Notes: generated by a model not told the origin, from the sequence alone. DNA of 64,000 nt from Agrococcus carbonis (GCF_900104705.1 NZ_LT629734.1:1364001-1428000), one strand, 5' to 3'. Positions 8,442 through 19,201 are shown, counted from the first letter of the stretch. A program made the numbers and translations.

Positions 8442-9044
8442 ATGCCTGCGCCCGACGAGCCCCTCGCGCGCGTCGTGCTGGTCGGCGGCGCCTCCGGCTC
8501 GGGCAAGTCGCGCATCGCCCACCACTCGGGGCTGCCGGTGCTGCGGCTCGACGACTACTACCGCGAGGCGGGCGACCCGCTGCTGCCGCGGCTGCCGACG
8601 GGCGAGGTCGACTGGGACCACCCGGGCAGCTGGCACCTCGACCGCGCGGCCGACGCCCTCGAGGAGCTCGCGCGCACCGGGCGCACGACCGCGCCCGTCT
8701 ACGACATCTCGCGCAGCGCATCCGTCGGCACCCACGAGGTGACGCTCGGCGGCGCGACCCGCTTCGTCGCGGAGGGCGTCTTCGTCGGCGAGGTCGTCGC
8801 CGAGGCGCGCCGCCGCGGTATCCTCGCCGACGCGATCGTCGTGCGGCGCTCGCGCTGGGTGACGATGGGGCTGCGGTTCGCGCGCGACCTGCGCGAGCGG
8901 CGGAAGGCGCCCGCGTTCCTCATCAAGCGCGGCATCCTGCTCGCGCGGCGCGAGCCGGCGATCCTGCGTTCGCTCACGGATGCGGGGTGCCGCCCCGTGC
9001 GCATGCGCGCGGCCCGGCGCATGCTCGCGCCGGGCCGCGAGTAG
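8442..9044 (+). CDS. P-loop nucleoside (uridine) kinase-like protein
   Basis: 201 residues. Walker A GGASGSGKSRIA is near residues 14-25, followed by LRLDDYYREAGDPLLP, which matches the DDFY substrate-binding region of the uridine kinase/phosphoribulokinase family, then DWDHPGSW and a lid with RRSRWVTMGLRFARDLRERRK. It probably phosphorylates a nucleoside or similar small molecule in the cytosol; the substrate is not assignable. The ATG at 8442 is preceded by CAGAAT with a 7-nt gap (leaderless-like). In-frame upstream starts fall inside the repeat region and are rejected. It converges on the ABC permease gene with an 8-bp gap. Confidence 0.85.
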   Translation: MPAPDEPLARVVLVGGASGSGKSRIAHHSGLPVLRLDDYYREAGDPLLPRLPTGEVDWDHPGSWHLDRAADALEELARTGRTTAPVYDISRSASVGTHEVTLGGATRFVAEGVFVGEVVAEARRRGILADAIVVRRSRWVTMGLRFARDLRERRKAPAFLIKRGILLARREPAILRSLTDAGCRPVRMRAARRMLAPGRE

Positions 9045-9052
9045 CCGCTCGC

Positions 9053-10336
9053 CTACTCGTAGCGGAGCGCCTCGATCGGGTGCTGCCGGGCGGCCCGGCG
9101 GGCGGGCAGCGTGCCGGCGAGGAACGCGATCGCCATGACGATGAGCATCACCGTGAGCACCGGCACCGCCTCGAAGCGCATGATCTGCAGGCCGGGCAGC
9201 TCGGCGAAGAGCGTCTCGGCGAGCGCACCGCTCGCGAGCGTGCCCGCCACGATGGCCAGGCCCGCGCCGATCGCGCTGCCGAGCAGGCCGATGAACACCG
9301 CCTCGGTCGTGAACAGGCCGAAGACCCGTCCGCTGCCCATGCCCATCGCCTTCATGAGGCCGATCTCGCGCGTGCGCTCCTGCACGCTCATGAGCAGCGT
9401 GTTGACGATGCCGAAGCCGGCGGCGATGAGCGCGATGATCGCGAACGCGTTCAGCACGTTGACGATCCCGTCGATCACCGCGCGGAACATGCCGATCTGG
9501 TCGTCGACCGTCATGGCCTGGAAGCCGATCGCCGCGAGGTCGTCCTTGATCGCCTGCAGCTGCTCGTCGGTCACGTCCTCCGCCGCGAAGGCGACGGCTG
9601 CGTAGTGCACGGCGCCGCCGCTGTCGGCGCGACCGGTCGATGCGGTGTCGACGAGCGCGTCGGTGAGGGACTGGTTGCTCTCGGCGCCCGGCTCGAGCAA
9701 CGACGCCTGCGCCACCCCGGCCACGACCGCGGTGACCTCGTGCTGCTGGCCCACCGCATCCGTGACCCCGAGGGTCACCGTCGCGCCGACGGCGTCGGCC
9801 GCATCGGCGAACCCGAGCGCCTCGACGTAGGGCGTCGGCAGCAGCAGCTGCCGCTCGGCGACGTCGGCGACGTGGCTGCCCGCGGCGAGGTCGAACTGCA
9901 TCGCCTCGCTCGACGGGTCGATCGCGAGCTCGAAGCGGTCGCTGCCGGCGGTCTCGATGAAGTCGACCGCGAGCATCGCGATGGGCTGCACCCGTTCGAC
10001 GCCGGCGACCCCGGCGATGTCGTCGAAGTCGGCGGCGCTCATGCCGCTCAGCGCCACGGGGCCCGCGGCGCCGCCGGCCACCGAGCGCTCCGGGTCGTAC
10101 TCGCGGGGGCCGTCGCCGCCGGCGCCGTCCTCCGCCGCCGGGGTGACCACGAGCGCGTGGGGCGCGCCCACCATGCCGAGCTGCGCGTCGATGTAGCTCG
10201 AGACGCCCGCGCCGATCGCGCTCGTGATCGAGAGCGTGAACGCGCCGATGACGATCGCGATGACCGTCAGCGAGGTGCGCAGCTTGCTGCGGAAGGTGTT
10301 GCGCACCGCCGAGCCCAGCACGTCGGCCGCCCTCAT
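9053..10336 (-). CDS. ABC transporter permease, MacB/FtsX type
   Basis: 427 residues. There is one N-terminal membrane helix (SLTVIAIVIGAFTLSITSAI, ~22-42), then a ~240-residue extracytoplasmic MacB_PCD-like domain (~43-285), and three C-terminal helices (about 295-320, 345-375 and 390-412) forming the FtsX domain. This is the mechanotransmission architecture of MacB-type transporters, which export or extract peptides and lipids rather than importing solutes. The ATPase gene lies just upstream and overlaps by 4 nt (ATGA), so the pair forms a bicistronic unit. The periplasmic domain is unusually rich in Asp, Ala and Gly. The substrate is unknown, and no accessory membrane-fusion protein is nearby, as is usual in monoderms. 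Confidence 0.9.
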   Translation of the reverse strand: MRAADVLGSAVRNTFRSKLRTSLTVIAIVIGAFTLSITSAIGAGVSSYIDAQLGMVGAPHALVVTPAAEDGAGGDGPREYDPERSVAGGAAGPVALSGMSAADFDDIAGVAGVERVQPIAMLAVDFIETAGSDRFELAIDPSSEAMQFDLAAGSHVADVAERQLLLPTPYVEALGFADAADAVGATVTLGVTDAVGQQHEVTAVVAGVAQASLLEPGAESNQSLTDALVDTASTGRADSGGAVHYAAVAFAAEDVTDEQLQAIKDDLAAIGFQAMTVDDQIGMFRAVIDGIVNVLNAFAIIALIAAGFGIVNTLLMSVQERTREIGLMKAMGMGSGRVFGLFTTEAVFIGLLGSAIGAGLAIVAGTLASGALAETLFAELPGLQIMRFEAVPVLTVMLIVMAIAFLAGTLPARRAARQHPIEALRYE

Positions 10337-11046
10337 GCTGCCACCGCCCCGGCGAGCGCGGATGCGTCGGCGCCGACCACGAGGCCGTCGCGCAGGTGCA
10401 CGCGGCGGTCGCACCGCGCGGCGAGCTCGTCGTCGTGCGTGACGACCACGAGGGTGATGCCCTGCTCGCGCACGAGGTCGAACAGTATGCCCTCGACGAT
10501 GCCGCCCGTGGCGGTGTCGAGGTTGCCGGTGGGCTCGTCGGCGAAGATCACCGACGGCCGGTTCACGAGCGCGCGGGCGATCACGACGCGCTGCTTCTGG
10601 CCGCCCGAGAGCGCCGTGGCGCGGTTCTTCGCCTTGTCGTCGAGCTCGAGCGCTCGCAGCGCCTCCATCGCGCGCTCGGTGCGCTCGCGGCGGCCGACGC
10701 CCGCGATCGTGAGCGGCAGCATCACGTTCTCGAGCACGGTGGCGTCGGGCGTGAGGAAGAACTGCTGGAAGACGAAGCCGAACTCGGCGTTCCGCAGCCG
10801 CTGCACCTCGGCGCGGCGCAGCTGTGCGGTGTCGGTGCCGTCGATGCGCAGGGTGCCGGCGTCGGGCGCGTCGAGCAGCGCGAGGATGTGCATGAGGGTC
10901 GACTTGCCCGAGCCGCTCTTGCCGACGATCGCGAGCGATTCGCCGCGGCGCACCTGCAGGGACACCCCCTTGAGCGCATCGAAGCGGCTGTCGCCGCTGC
11001 CGTAGGACTTGTGGATGTCGGATGCGTCGAGCACGAGCTCGTGCAT
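10333..11046 (-). CDS. ABC transporter ATP-binding protein (MacB/LolD type)
   Basis: 237 residues. Walker A GKSGSGKST is near 42-50, the Q-loop is FVFQQFFLTP, the signature LSGGQKQRV is near 145, Walker B is VIFADEPTGNLD, and the H-loop is VVTHD. The EPTGNLD extension and length are those of MacB/LolD-class ATPases that partner FtsX-fold permeases. It is cytoplasmic and bound to the permease encoded immediately downstream (4-nt overlap). The ATG is preceded by AGGAGG at close spacing. The operon's upstream region (307 bp to hsp20) shows no operator that clearly belongs to it. Confidence 0.93.
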   Translation of the reverse strand: MHELVLDASDIHKSYGSGDSRFDALKGVSLQVRRGESLAIVGKSGSGKSTLMHILALLDAPDAGTLRIDGTDTAQLRRAEVQRLRNAEFGFVFQQFFLTPDATVLENVMLPLTIAGVGRRERTERAMEALRALELDDKAKNRATALSGGQKQRVVIARALVNRPSVIFADEPTGNLDTATGGIVEGILFDLVREQGITLVVVTHDDELAARCDRRVHLRDGLVVGADASALAGAVAA

Positions 11047-11231
11047 GGCTCCTCCTGGTGCTGGGGTCGGGCTGCGAGTGCGCGGCGGACCGCGGCAGCG
11101 CTTCGAGCCTCGCGTGCCGGGGCAGGTCTCGGCAGGGGGTTGACCGGAGGATGCTCCCCCGGCTTTCCGTCGGGTGCGCCCCCGCCCTCGCTCGCGCGAG
11201 GCGGCGCTCTGAGCGATCCGGGAGCGAGCAA
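11047..11231. other. Intergenic stretch with no recognised feature
   Basis: Together with the CIRCE and hsp20 leader this is a 307-bp gap between divergent genes. I see no further gene here, only G+C-rich sequence that should hold the ABC operon promoter. Confidence 0.5.
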
Positions 11232-11258
11232 TTAGCACTCTCTAAGGAAGAGTGCCAA
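11232..11258 (+). promoter_or_regulatory. CIRCE element (HrcA operator) of hsp20
   Basis: TTAGCACTC-N9-GAGTGCCAA differs from the CIRCE consensus TTAGCACTC-N9-GAGTGCTAA at one base. It lies 95 bp upstream of the hsp20 start. HrcA is not encoded in this window. So hsp20 belongs to the HrcA regulon while clpB and dnaK belong to HspR. Confidence 0.92.
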
Positions 11259-11353
11259 CAATAGGAGCAGACCCGGGTCGCACCACCCGGGGAGCTGCCA
11301 GACACACGGGGCCGCCGCACAGGGCGACGGCCCGCGATGAGGAGGTGGTTGTC

Positions 11354-11851
11354 ATGGCACTGACCTTCGATCCCTTCCGCGAGATGGACCGCATGGCCGC
11401 GCGCCTGCTGACGAGCGGCGGCACGCAGCGCTCCGCGAGCTGGATGCCGATGGACCTCTACCGCGCGGGCGACCACTACGTCGTCAACGTCGACCTGCCG
11501 GGCATCGACCCGGGCTCGATCGACCTCGACGTCGACGCCAACACGCTCACCATCCAGGCAGAGCGGACGATCGGCGCCGTCGACGGCGCGCAGTGGCTCG
11601 CGCAGGAGCGGCCCGCCGGCCGCTACATCCGCCAGCTCGGGCTCGGCAACGACGTCGACCTCGACCACATCAAGGCCGACTACCAGCACGGCGTGCTGAT
11701 GCTGACGATCCCGATCGCCGAGCGGGCGAAGCCCCGCAAGATCGCGGTCGAGCAGCGCGACGGCCGCAGCGAGATCAGCGCGGGATCCGGCTCGAGCAGC
11801 AGTTCGAGCGGCGCCTCATCGGAGACGGCCGCGAGCGGCGCATCCGCCTGA
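11354..11851 (+). CDS. Hsp20/alpha-crystallin small heat-shock protein
   Basis: 165 residues; an ATP-independent holdase that binds unfolding proteins. The N-terminus MALTFDPFREMDRMAARLL is typical of actinobacterial Hsp18. The alpha-crystallin domain spans ~30-130 (DLYRAGDHYVVNVDLPGIDP at its start, and a YQHGVLMLTIPIAE strand at the end), though the usual GVL motif is preceded by H. The C-terminal tail is a Ser-rich run (GSGSSSSSSGASS) instead of a plain I-x-I tail. An IPIAE stretch partly mimics it. GGAGG precedes the ATG. CIRCE upstream implies HrcA repression. An in-frame upstream start at 11252 would lie within the CIRCE and is rejected. Confidence 0.93.
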   Translation: MALTFDPFREMDRMAARLLTSGGTQRSASWMPMDLYRAGDHYVVNVDLPGIDPGSIDLDVDANTLTIQAERTIGAVDGAQWLAQERPAGRYIRQLGLGNDVDLDHIKADYQHGVLMLTIPIAERAKPRKIAVEQRDGRSEISAGSGSSSSSSGASSETAASGASA

Positions 11852-12039
11852 CCTCCCCCACGGCGGCGTCCTGCCCCCGCGGCCCTCGGGCCGTCACGGC
11901 AGGGCGCCGCCGCCGTGCTGCCCGGGCGGCGCCGGAAGATCCACGCGCCTCGCGTGCCATGCGTGGACTATCCACTCATGCAGTCGCTGAACGCGGAAAT
12001 ACTCCGGTGACGATCGGCCAGGTCCGCGCCCGACCCGCC

Positions 12040-12624
12040 TCAGACCCCGGCAGCGGCGCGACGCGCCTCCCGGCGCGCGACCGCGAGCCACGTGCGCGGG
12101 CCGGCGAGCCAGCCGATGAGGGCCGACGCGGCGATCGAGCCGACGAGCCAGAGCCCGGCGACGATCCAGAAGCCGACCACGCCGGTCAGGAGCAGCAGCA
12201 GGCCGAGCACCCAGCTCGAGAGCGTCGAGAGCACCGCCTGCAGGCCGGTGCCGAGGGCGGCGCCCCGCGCGGTGACGACGGTGGCTCCCACGACGCCGGC
12301 CCGCAGCATCCGCCGCTCGCTCGCCCAGCATCCGAGCGCGATCGACGACGCCGCGACCAGCAGCAGCACCGCGACGATCGGCACGAGCCACGAGAGGTCG
12401 AGCGCCTCGATCCACGCGACGACCGCGAGGCCCCACTCGACGTCGTCGAAGAGGTCGATGACCGCCGCGCGCACCACCGCGAGCACGAGCGCCGCGACGA
12501 GCAGCCCCCACAGCAGGCTCGCCCCGGCCCCGACGAGGGCGAGGCCGATCGCGCCGGCCGATCGCACCGCGGCCCGCTGCGTCGCGTCGAGCGGGTCGGG
12601 CGGGCCGGCCCGCAGCGCCCTCAT
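12040..12624 (-). CDS. Predicted membrane protein of a three-gene operon
   Basis: 194 residues, not recognised as a named family. Four or five hydrophobic segments are visible (about 22-50, 65-90, 118-138, 140-160 and 162-178), separated by short basic loops (CWASERRMLRAG). There is no signal peptide and no catalytic motif. The start overlaps the stop of the upstream gene by 4 nt (ATGA), so it is translationally coupled. It is the last gene of the 14768-12040 operon of membrane proteins, all with several helices. A role as a small multi-spanning complex with its neighbours is an inference from coupling only. Confidence 0.75.
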   Translation of the reverse strand: MRALRAGPPDPLDATQRAAVRSAGAIGLALVGAGASLLWGLLVAALVLAVVRAAVIDLFDDVEWGLAVVAWIEALDLSWLVPIVAVLLLVAASSIALGCWASERRMLRAGVVGATVVTARGAALGTGLQAVLSTLSSWVLGLLLLLTGVVGFWIVAGLWLVGSIAASALIGWLAGPRTWLAVARREARRAAAGV

Positions 12625-13844
12625 CGCGAGGGCTCGCCGCGCAGCCGCACGCGCGTGAGCTCGGCCTCGTCGGCGGCACGCGCCGCGGCCTCCTCGGCCG
12701 CCAGGATCGCGGCGATGTCGATGCGCGGCCGCGCCTGCGAGAGGAACAGCCAGCCGAACAGGAATCCCACGCCGCCCGTGAGCACGGCGGCGATGCCCAG
12801 CAGCCAGAACAGCGTCGACCACATCGAGCCCGTGGTGAGCGACGCGCTCGTCGACATGAGGGAGGCGGTGAAGGCGAACACGATCGCCGGGGGCCACAGG
12901 GCGATGCCGAGGAGCCCGGTCGACGCTGTGGTGCACAGCCACGCGAGCCACGCGGAGCGGTGCGGCTTCGCGAGCCCCGCCGACTTCGCCCACAGCGCGT
13001 GGAGCAGCCACCCGCACACGAGCAGTCCGCCGCCGATCAGCAGCCCGACGATGAGCGTCGGCCACACGCGGTCGGGCATCGTCCAGCGGGCGATCACCGA
13101 GGTGAACGAGTCGGCCTCGAAGTCGGCGGTGTCGCCGGATGCGTGCAGGAGCGCGGCGAAGCCGACGACCAGGAGGAACGCGGTGAGCAGGTGCGTCGCG
13201 ACCGCCATGACGGTCTGGCCGAGCCACGAGCTCAGGAGCGCCGCGGAGCGCTGACGCCTCGTCCACACGATGCGCGGCGGCAGCATGAGGGCCGCCGGGT
13301 ACGGGCCTGCCCCGTAGGGCATCGGCTGAGGGAACGGTGCCGGCGCGACGCTGTAGGGGTACGGGCCGACGCCATAGGGATATGAGGCGGGGGCTACCGG
13401 ATAGGGGCCGACGGGCGCCGGGTAGGGGCTCGCTGGCTGGCCGTATGGCGTACCGCCGTAGGTGCGTCCGCCATATGCCGACCAGCCCGCGGGCGCGAAG
13501 CGCTGCGGCATCGTCTCCGCGACCGCCGGCAGCATCCCGGGTGGCGGCGCGAACGGCCCCGCGGGCATGCCGGCCGCGGGGTTCGGCACCCCGGCGCCGA
13601 TCGGCGACGGCGCCGCGGTGAGGCCGAGCCGCGCCCGCCGCATCCGCGCCCGCTCCTCGGCCCTGCTCTCGACGGCCGTGGTCGGCACGAGCCGATCGCG
13701 AGCCGCTCGCTCCGCGCGCTCCTGCCGCCTCGCGCGGCCCGCGGCAGCGGCCCGCTCGGCCGCATCCGCCGGCACCGGCGTGTCGGCGCCGGGCGGCGGC
13801 GGCGCGCCGGGAGGGCCCGCGGGGTCGGCAGGATCGGCGGTCAT
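12621..13844 (-). CDS. Membrane protein with Pro/Tyr/Gly-rich N-terminal half
   Basis: 407 residues, unknown function. Residues 1-80 are charged and Ala/Arg-rich, likely coiled (AAAAGRARRQERAERAARDR). Residues ~115-205 are a low-complexity Pro-Tyr-Gly region with GPYP and PYG repeats. The remaining half has four hydrophobic segments (about 215-240, 265-290, 300-325 and 345-370), and the C-terminal tail is acidic and helical (AAILAAEEAAARAADEAE). Pro/Tyr-rich tails on membrane proteins are frequent in actinobacteria (compare the DUF805 protein at 57749). The gap to the upstream gene is 12 bp and the downstream gene overlaps by 4 nt. Confidence 0.78.
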   Translation of the reverse strand: MTADPADPAGPPGAPPPPGADTPVPADAAERAAAAGRARRQERAERAARDRLVPTTAVESRAEERARMRRARLGLTAAPSPIGAGVPNPAAGMPAGPFAPPPGMLPAVAETMPQRFAPAGWSAYGGRTYGGTPYGQPASPYPAPVGPYPVAPASYPYGVGPYPYSVAPAPFPQPMPYGAGPYPAALMLPPRIVWTRRQRSAALLSSWLGQTVMAVATHLLTAFLLVVGFAALLHASGDTADFEADSFTSVIARWTMPDRVWPTLIVGLLIGGGLLVCGWLLHALWAKSAGLAKPHRSAWLAWLCTTASTGLLGIALWPPAIVFAFTASLMSTSASLTTGSMWSTLFWLLGIAAVLTGGVGFLFGWLFLSQARPRIDIAAILAAEEAAARAADEAELTRVRLRGEPSR

Positions 13845-13856
13845 GGTGCGCGGAGG

Positions 13857-14768
13857 TCAGCCCTTCGCGGTGGTCGGGGCGCCGGTCACGACGGTCGCGC
13901 GGAAGACCGACGCCATCCACAGCCACACGCCGATGCCGACCGCGACCGCGATCGCGACCGCGGCGACGAGGAACAGCAGCAGCGCGAACAGCGCGTTGGC
14001 GATGACCGCGGAGATGCCGCCGTCGCCGAGCTGGAAGACGAGCCCGGCGAGCGCGGCCGCGCCCGCCTGCAGGATGGCCGAGAGGCCGAGCGCCATCGGC
14101 ACGGCCGTGAGCGTGACGAGGAACGGATGGAAGACACCGTGCGAGCGCAGCACGAGCCACGACAGCAGGATGCCGCCGATCGTGAGCACTGCGCCGATGA
14201 CGATGAGCCAGAACGACACGTTGCCGAAGGCGGTCGGGTCGACGGCGGTGATCGAGCGGTCGAGCTCACGCACCTGCGACTCGGTCGCGAACAGCGCCGC
14301 GACCGCCATGATCACCGACTTGAAGACCGTCGTGACGTACCAGGCGCCGATCGGCACCGCGAGCGTGATCAGGCCGAGCGTGACGAGCGGCAGTCCGAGG
14401 GCGCCGGCGACGACGGCGCCGCGGCGCTCGCGCTTGCCGAGGCCCGGCCGCTGCACCTGCACGCGCTCGACGAGCGTGGGCTCCTGGATGCGCTCGGTCG
14501 CGTCGGCGCGCTCCTCCGGCCTGGGGGCGACGGCGGTGGGCGTCGCATCGGTGGCGGGGGCTGCGGGCGCGACGGCATCGGGATGCGTCGCGGAGCTCCA
14601 GCGCTCCGAGCCCGCCTCGACGCGCGGGTGCTGCGCGGTGGGGGCCGGCGCCGATTCGCGGGCGGTCGACCGCATGGGGCGCTGCTCGCCGTCGTCGACG
14701 GGCAGCGGGATGGGCGACGAGGCGTCGCGCGGCACGGGGCGCGGCTTCGGGGTCTCTTCCACGGGCAC
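13857..14768 (-). CDS. Predicted membrane protein, first gene of the operon
   Basis: About 303 residues; family not recognised. An N-terminal ~125-residue Pro/Ala-rich cytoplasmic segment precedes four or five membrane helices (about 130-150, 153-172, 195-220, 230-255 and 262-290). The start is uncertain: GTG at 14768 or GTG at 14762, both giving VPVEETPKP or a slightly shorter N-terminus. Upstream in-frame extension runs through family A repeats and is rejected. It heads a co-directional set with the two genes downstream (12-bp gap, then 4-nt overlap). The topology resembles its two neighbours, which suggests an interacting set, without a stated function. Confidence 0.72.
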   Translation of the reverse strand: MPVEETPKPRPVPRDASSPIPLPVDDGEQRPMRSTARESAPAPTAQHPRVEAGSERWSSATHPDAVAPAAPATDATPTAVAPRPEERADATERIQEPTLVERVQVQRPGLGKRERRGAVVAGALGLPLVTLGLITLAVPIGAWYVTTVFKSVIMAVAALFATESQVRELDRSITAVDPTAFGNVSFWLIVIGAVLTIGGILLSWLVLRSHGVFHPFLVTLTAVPMALGLSAILQAGAAALAGLVFQLGDGGISAVIANALFALLLFLVAAVAIAVAVGIGVWLWMASVFRATVVTGAPTTAKG

Positions 14769-14810
14769 ATCATGGCACCGAGGGCCGGGAGGGCGCCTGC
14801 GGATGTGCGG

Positions 14811-14923
14811 GGTCTCGTGACGCGTGCCCGCTGCGCGGGCGCGCTCCTCGACCGACGGAGGGGACGCGTGCCCGGCTGGGGGTCTCGTGACGCGTGCCCG
14901 CTGCGCGGGCGCGCTCCTCGACC
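14811..14923. repeat. Family A repeats, two copies 70 bp apart
   Basis: GGTCTCGTGACGCGTGCCCG...GCGCTCCTCGACC occurs at 14811-14853 and again at 14881-14923. Each folds through GCGTGCCCGC-TGC-GCGGGCGCGC. They lie between the hspR stop and the unrelated membrane-protein operon, so they may end the dnaK operon transcript. Confidence 0.85.
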
Positions 14924-14943
14924 GGCGAGGGGCCGGCGAGGGG

Positions 14944-15378
14944 TCAGTGGCCGGGGCCGCCCCGCCAGAGCACGACGGAGCCGGGCTTCGCCGGGCGGGC
15001 ACCCGCGCGGATCGTCGTGATGCCCGCGTGCCCCGCGGCGAAGACGCGGCGGCCCGCCTGCTGCATCACCGCATCCGCGAGTGCGCTCTCGAGCTCGCGC
15101 ACGCGCTGCCGCAGCTCGCGGTTCTCATCGCTCATCTCGAGGATGCGGCGGATGCCCTCGAGCGAGACGCCCTCGCTCGAGAGCAGCTGCACCTGCTTGA
15201 GCCGCCCGACGTCGCGCATCGAGTAGCGGCGGGTGTTGCCGGCGGTGCGCGCCGGCTCGACGAGGCCGAGCCGGTCGTACTGCCGCAGCGTCTGCGCGTG
15301 CAGCCCGGCGAGCTCGGCCGCCGCCGCGATCGAGAAGATCGGCGACGTCTCGTCGAGACCGGTGGGCGCGCTCAGCAT
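14944..15378 (-). CDS. hspR: HspR heat-shock repressor (MerR family)
   Basis: 144 residues. The MerR-type winged helix spans ~15-80: FSIAAAAELAGLHAQTLRQY, then DRLGLVEPART and TRRYSMRDVGRLKQVQLL. It is followed by a coiled-coil helix (ENRELRQRVRELESALADA) and a hydrophobic tail ending in VVLWRGG. HspR represses dnaK and clpB operons at HAIR sites, using DnaK as co-repressor in Streptomyces. It is the last gene of the dnaK operon; its ATG overlaps the dnaJ stop (TGATG). It therefore closes an autoregulatory loop through the HAIR sites upstream of dnaK. Basis: sequence plus established family knowledge. Confidence 0.96.
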   Translation of the reverse strand: MLSAPTGLDETSPIFSIAAAAELAGLHAQTLRQYDRLGLVEPARTAGNTRRYSMRDVGRLKQVQLLSSEGVSLEGIRRILEMSDENRELRQRVRELESALADAVMQQAGRRVFAAGHAGITTIRAGARPAKPGSVVLWRGGPGH

Positions 15379-16337
15379 CAGCTGGCCTTCGCCCTGGCGA
15401 GCAGCTCGTCGCGCGGCGACTCGTGCGGACCCGCCGCCACGAACGCCTCGAGGTGCTCGACCTGCTGCTTCGTGAGGTGGCCCGGCACCGCGACCTGGAT
15501 GGTGGCGAGCAGATCGCCCGTGCCCTTCTTGCCCGCGACGCCGCGCCCCTTGACGCGCAGCACGCGACCCGACGGCGTGCCGGGCGCGACCTTGAGCCGC
15601 ACCGGGTTGCCGCCGAGCGTGGGCACCTCGATCGTCGCGCCGAGGGTCGCCTCGGCGAACGTGACCGGCACGTCGACGCGCAGGTTGAGGCCGTCCATCG
15701 TGAAGACCGGATGCGGCCGCACCTGCACCGTGAGGATGAGGTCGCCGGGCTCGCCGCCGGTGGGCGACGGGTCGCCCTTGCCGGCGAGCTTGATGCGCTG
15801 GCCGTCGTGCACGCCCGCGGGGATCTTCACCGTCATCGTCTTCCCGCCGACGGTGAGCTTGAGCGTGTCGCCCTGCACCGCCGACGTGAAGTCGAGCGCG
15901 GCGCGGGCCGTGACGTCGCGGCCCTTCGCGGGGCGGCGCGCACCGCCGAACCCGCCGAACCCGCCGCCCGCACCGCCGAACATGCCGCCGAGCAGATCCT
16001 CGAAGTCGCCCTGCGAGTACTGCACGCGCGGGCCGCCGCCGAAGCCGCCGAAGACGTCCTCGAAGCCGCCGGCGCCGCCGGGCGCGAAGCGCGGCCGACC
16101 GCCGGCCATCGCGCGCACCGCGTCGTACTCCTTGCGCTGCTTGGGGTCCGAGAGCACCGCGTGCGCCTCGGAGATCTCCTTGAAGCGCGCCTCGGCCGCC
16201 GCATCCCCCGGGTTCGAGTCCGGATGGAACTGGCGCGCGAGCTTGCGGTACTGCTTCTTCAGATCGGCGGCGGAGACGTCCTTGGCGACGCCCAGGACGG
16301 CGTAGAAGTCCTTGTCGAACCAGTCATTGCTCGCCAT
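15378..16337 (-). CDS. dnaJ: DnaJ co-chaperone without zinc finger (CbpA-like)
   Basis: 319 residues. The J domain (~8-75) carries the HPD motif in FHPDSNPGD. A Gly/Phe-rich segment (~85-150; GGAGGGFGGFGG) and C-terminal substrate-binding domains I and II (~150-310) follow. The four CxxCxGxG zinc-finger repeats of class A DnaJ are absent, so this is the class B/CbpA layout that actinobacteria keep in their hspR operon. It stimulates DnaK ATPase and delivers clients. GGAGG precedes the ATG. It is 33 bp downstream of grpE and overlaps hspR by one base. Confidence 0.95.
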   Translation of the reverse strand: MASNDWFDKDFYAVLGVAKDVSAADLKKQYRKLARQFHPDSNPGDAAAEARFKEISEAHAVLSDPKQRKEYDAVRAMAGGRPRFAPGGAGGFEDVFGGFGGGPRVQYSQGDFEDLLGGMFGGAGGGFGGFGGARRPAKGRDVTARAALDFTSAVQGDTLKLTVGGKTMTVKIPAGVHDGQRIKLAGKGDPSPTGGEPGDLILTVQVRPHPVFTMDGLNLRVDVPVTFAEATLGATIEVPTLGGNPVRLKVAPGTPSGRVLRVKGRGVAGKKGTGDLLATIQVAVPGHLTKQQVEHLEAFVAAGPHESPRDELLARAKAS

Positions 16338-16370
16338 GCGTCACCTCCCTCCGGCCCATGCGGCCCTGCC

Positions 16371-17093
16371 TCACTCTGCCGGGACGAACACCGCGACCTT
16401 CGCGGCGCGCAGCACGCGCTCGCCGACCCGGTAGCCGGTCTGCACCACGTCGGCGACGACCATCTCGGTCACCTCCGGGTTGGGCAGCTGCGCGATCGCC
16501 TCGTGCTTGTCGATGTCGAACGGCTCGCCGACCTCGCCCAGCCGCACGACGCCCAGCCGCTCGAACGAGCCGCGCAGCTTCTGCGCGACGATCGCGAGCG
16601 GGCCCTCGACGAGGTCGCCGTGCTTGTCGGCGAGGTCGAGGTCGTCGAGCGCCGGCAGCATGGCCTCGATCACGGATGCGATGGTCGCGTCGCGATCGCC
16701 GGCGCGCTCGCGCTCGGTGCGGTTGCGGTAGTTGACGTACTCGGCCCGCAGGCGCTGCAGCTCGTCGAGCTGCTGCTGCGACTTGGCCTCGAGCGCGGCG
16801 CGCTCAGCCTCGATCGCCGCGGCCTCGCCCTCGAGCAGCGCCCGATCCTCGGGCGTGAGGTCGTCGGATGCGGGGGCCGGCTCGACCGCGTCGTGCGACT
16901 CGGCGGCGGGCGCCTCCTCGGCGCCCTCGGCAGCAGGCTCGCCAGCGGGGGCGGCCTCGTCGGCCGCCGCCTCGCCCGATGCCGGGGCGGCCCCGGAGCC
17001 GGCCGTGGCCTGCTCGCGGGGCTCGCCCGTCACGGGGTCGATGCGTCGCTTGTCGTTGACGCGCGGCTCTTCGAACTCCTCGTGCTCGGCCAC
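16371..17093 (-). CDS. grpE: GrpE nucleotide exchange factor
   Basis: 240 residues, GTG start. The first ~95 residues are a Glu/Ala-rich disordered extension (EAAADEAAPAGEPAAEGAEE). A long coiled coil follows (~100-150; DELQRLRAEYVNYRNRTERE, the family hallmark), and the C-terminal beta domain (~165-240) includes GEVGEPFDIDKHEAI. GrpE releases ADP from DnaK. It starts 2 nt after the dnaK stop, so translation is probably coupled. The N-terminal extension is longer than in E. coli GrpE (197 residues) but usual for actinobacteria. Confidence 0.95.
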   Translation of the reverse strand: MAEHEEFEEPRVNDKRRIDPVTGEPREQATAGSGAAPASGEAAADEAAPAGEPAAEGAEEAPAAESHDAVEPAPASDDLTPEDRALLEGEAAAIEAERAALEAKSQQQLDELQRLRAEYVNYRNRTERERAGDRDATIASVIEAMLPALDDLDLADKHGDLVEGPLAIVAQKLRGSFERLGVVRLGEVGEPFDIDKHEAIAQLPNPEVTEMVVADVVQTGYRVGERVLRAAKVAVFVPAE

Positions 17094-17095
17094 GG

Positions 17096-19169
<2,074 letters not shown>

Positions 19170-19201
19170 TTTGTCGGCGGATTCACAGGCGACCGAATGC
19201 G

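Noticed and set aside
8390..11005. Plus-strand frame over the kinase and ABC genes
   Set aside because: It crosses a real + gene in another frame and two convincing ABC genes on the other strand.
11252..11353. N-terminal extension of Hsp20 from 11252
   Set aside because: It would begin inside the CIRCE element, and the ATG at 11354 has a strong ribosome site and the family N-terminus.
14769..15002. N-terminal extension of the membrane protein at 13857
   Set aside because: The upstream frame passes through two family A repeats and overlaps hspR; composition is not protein-like.
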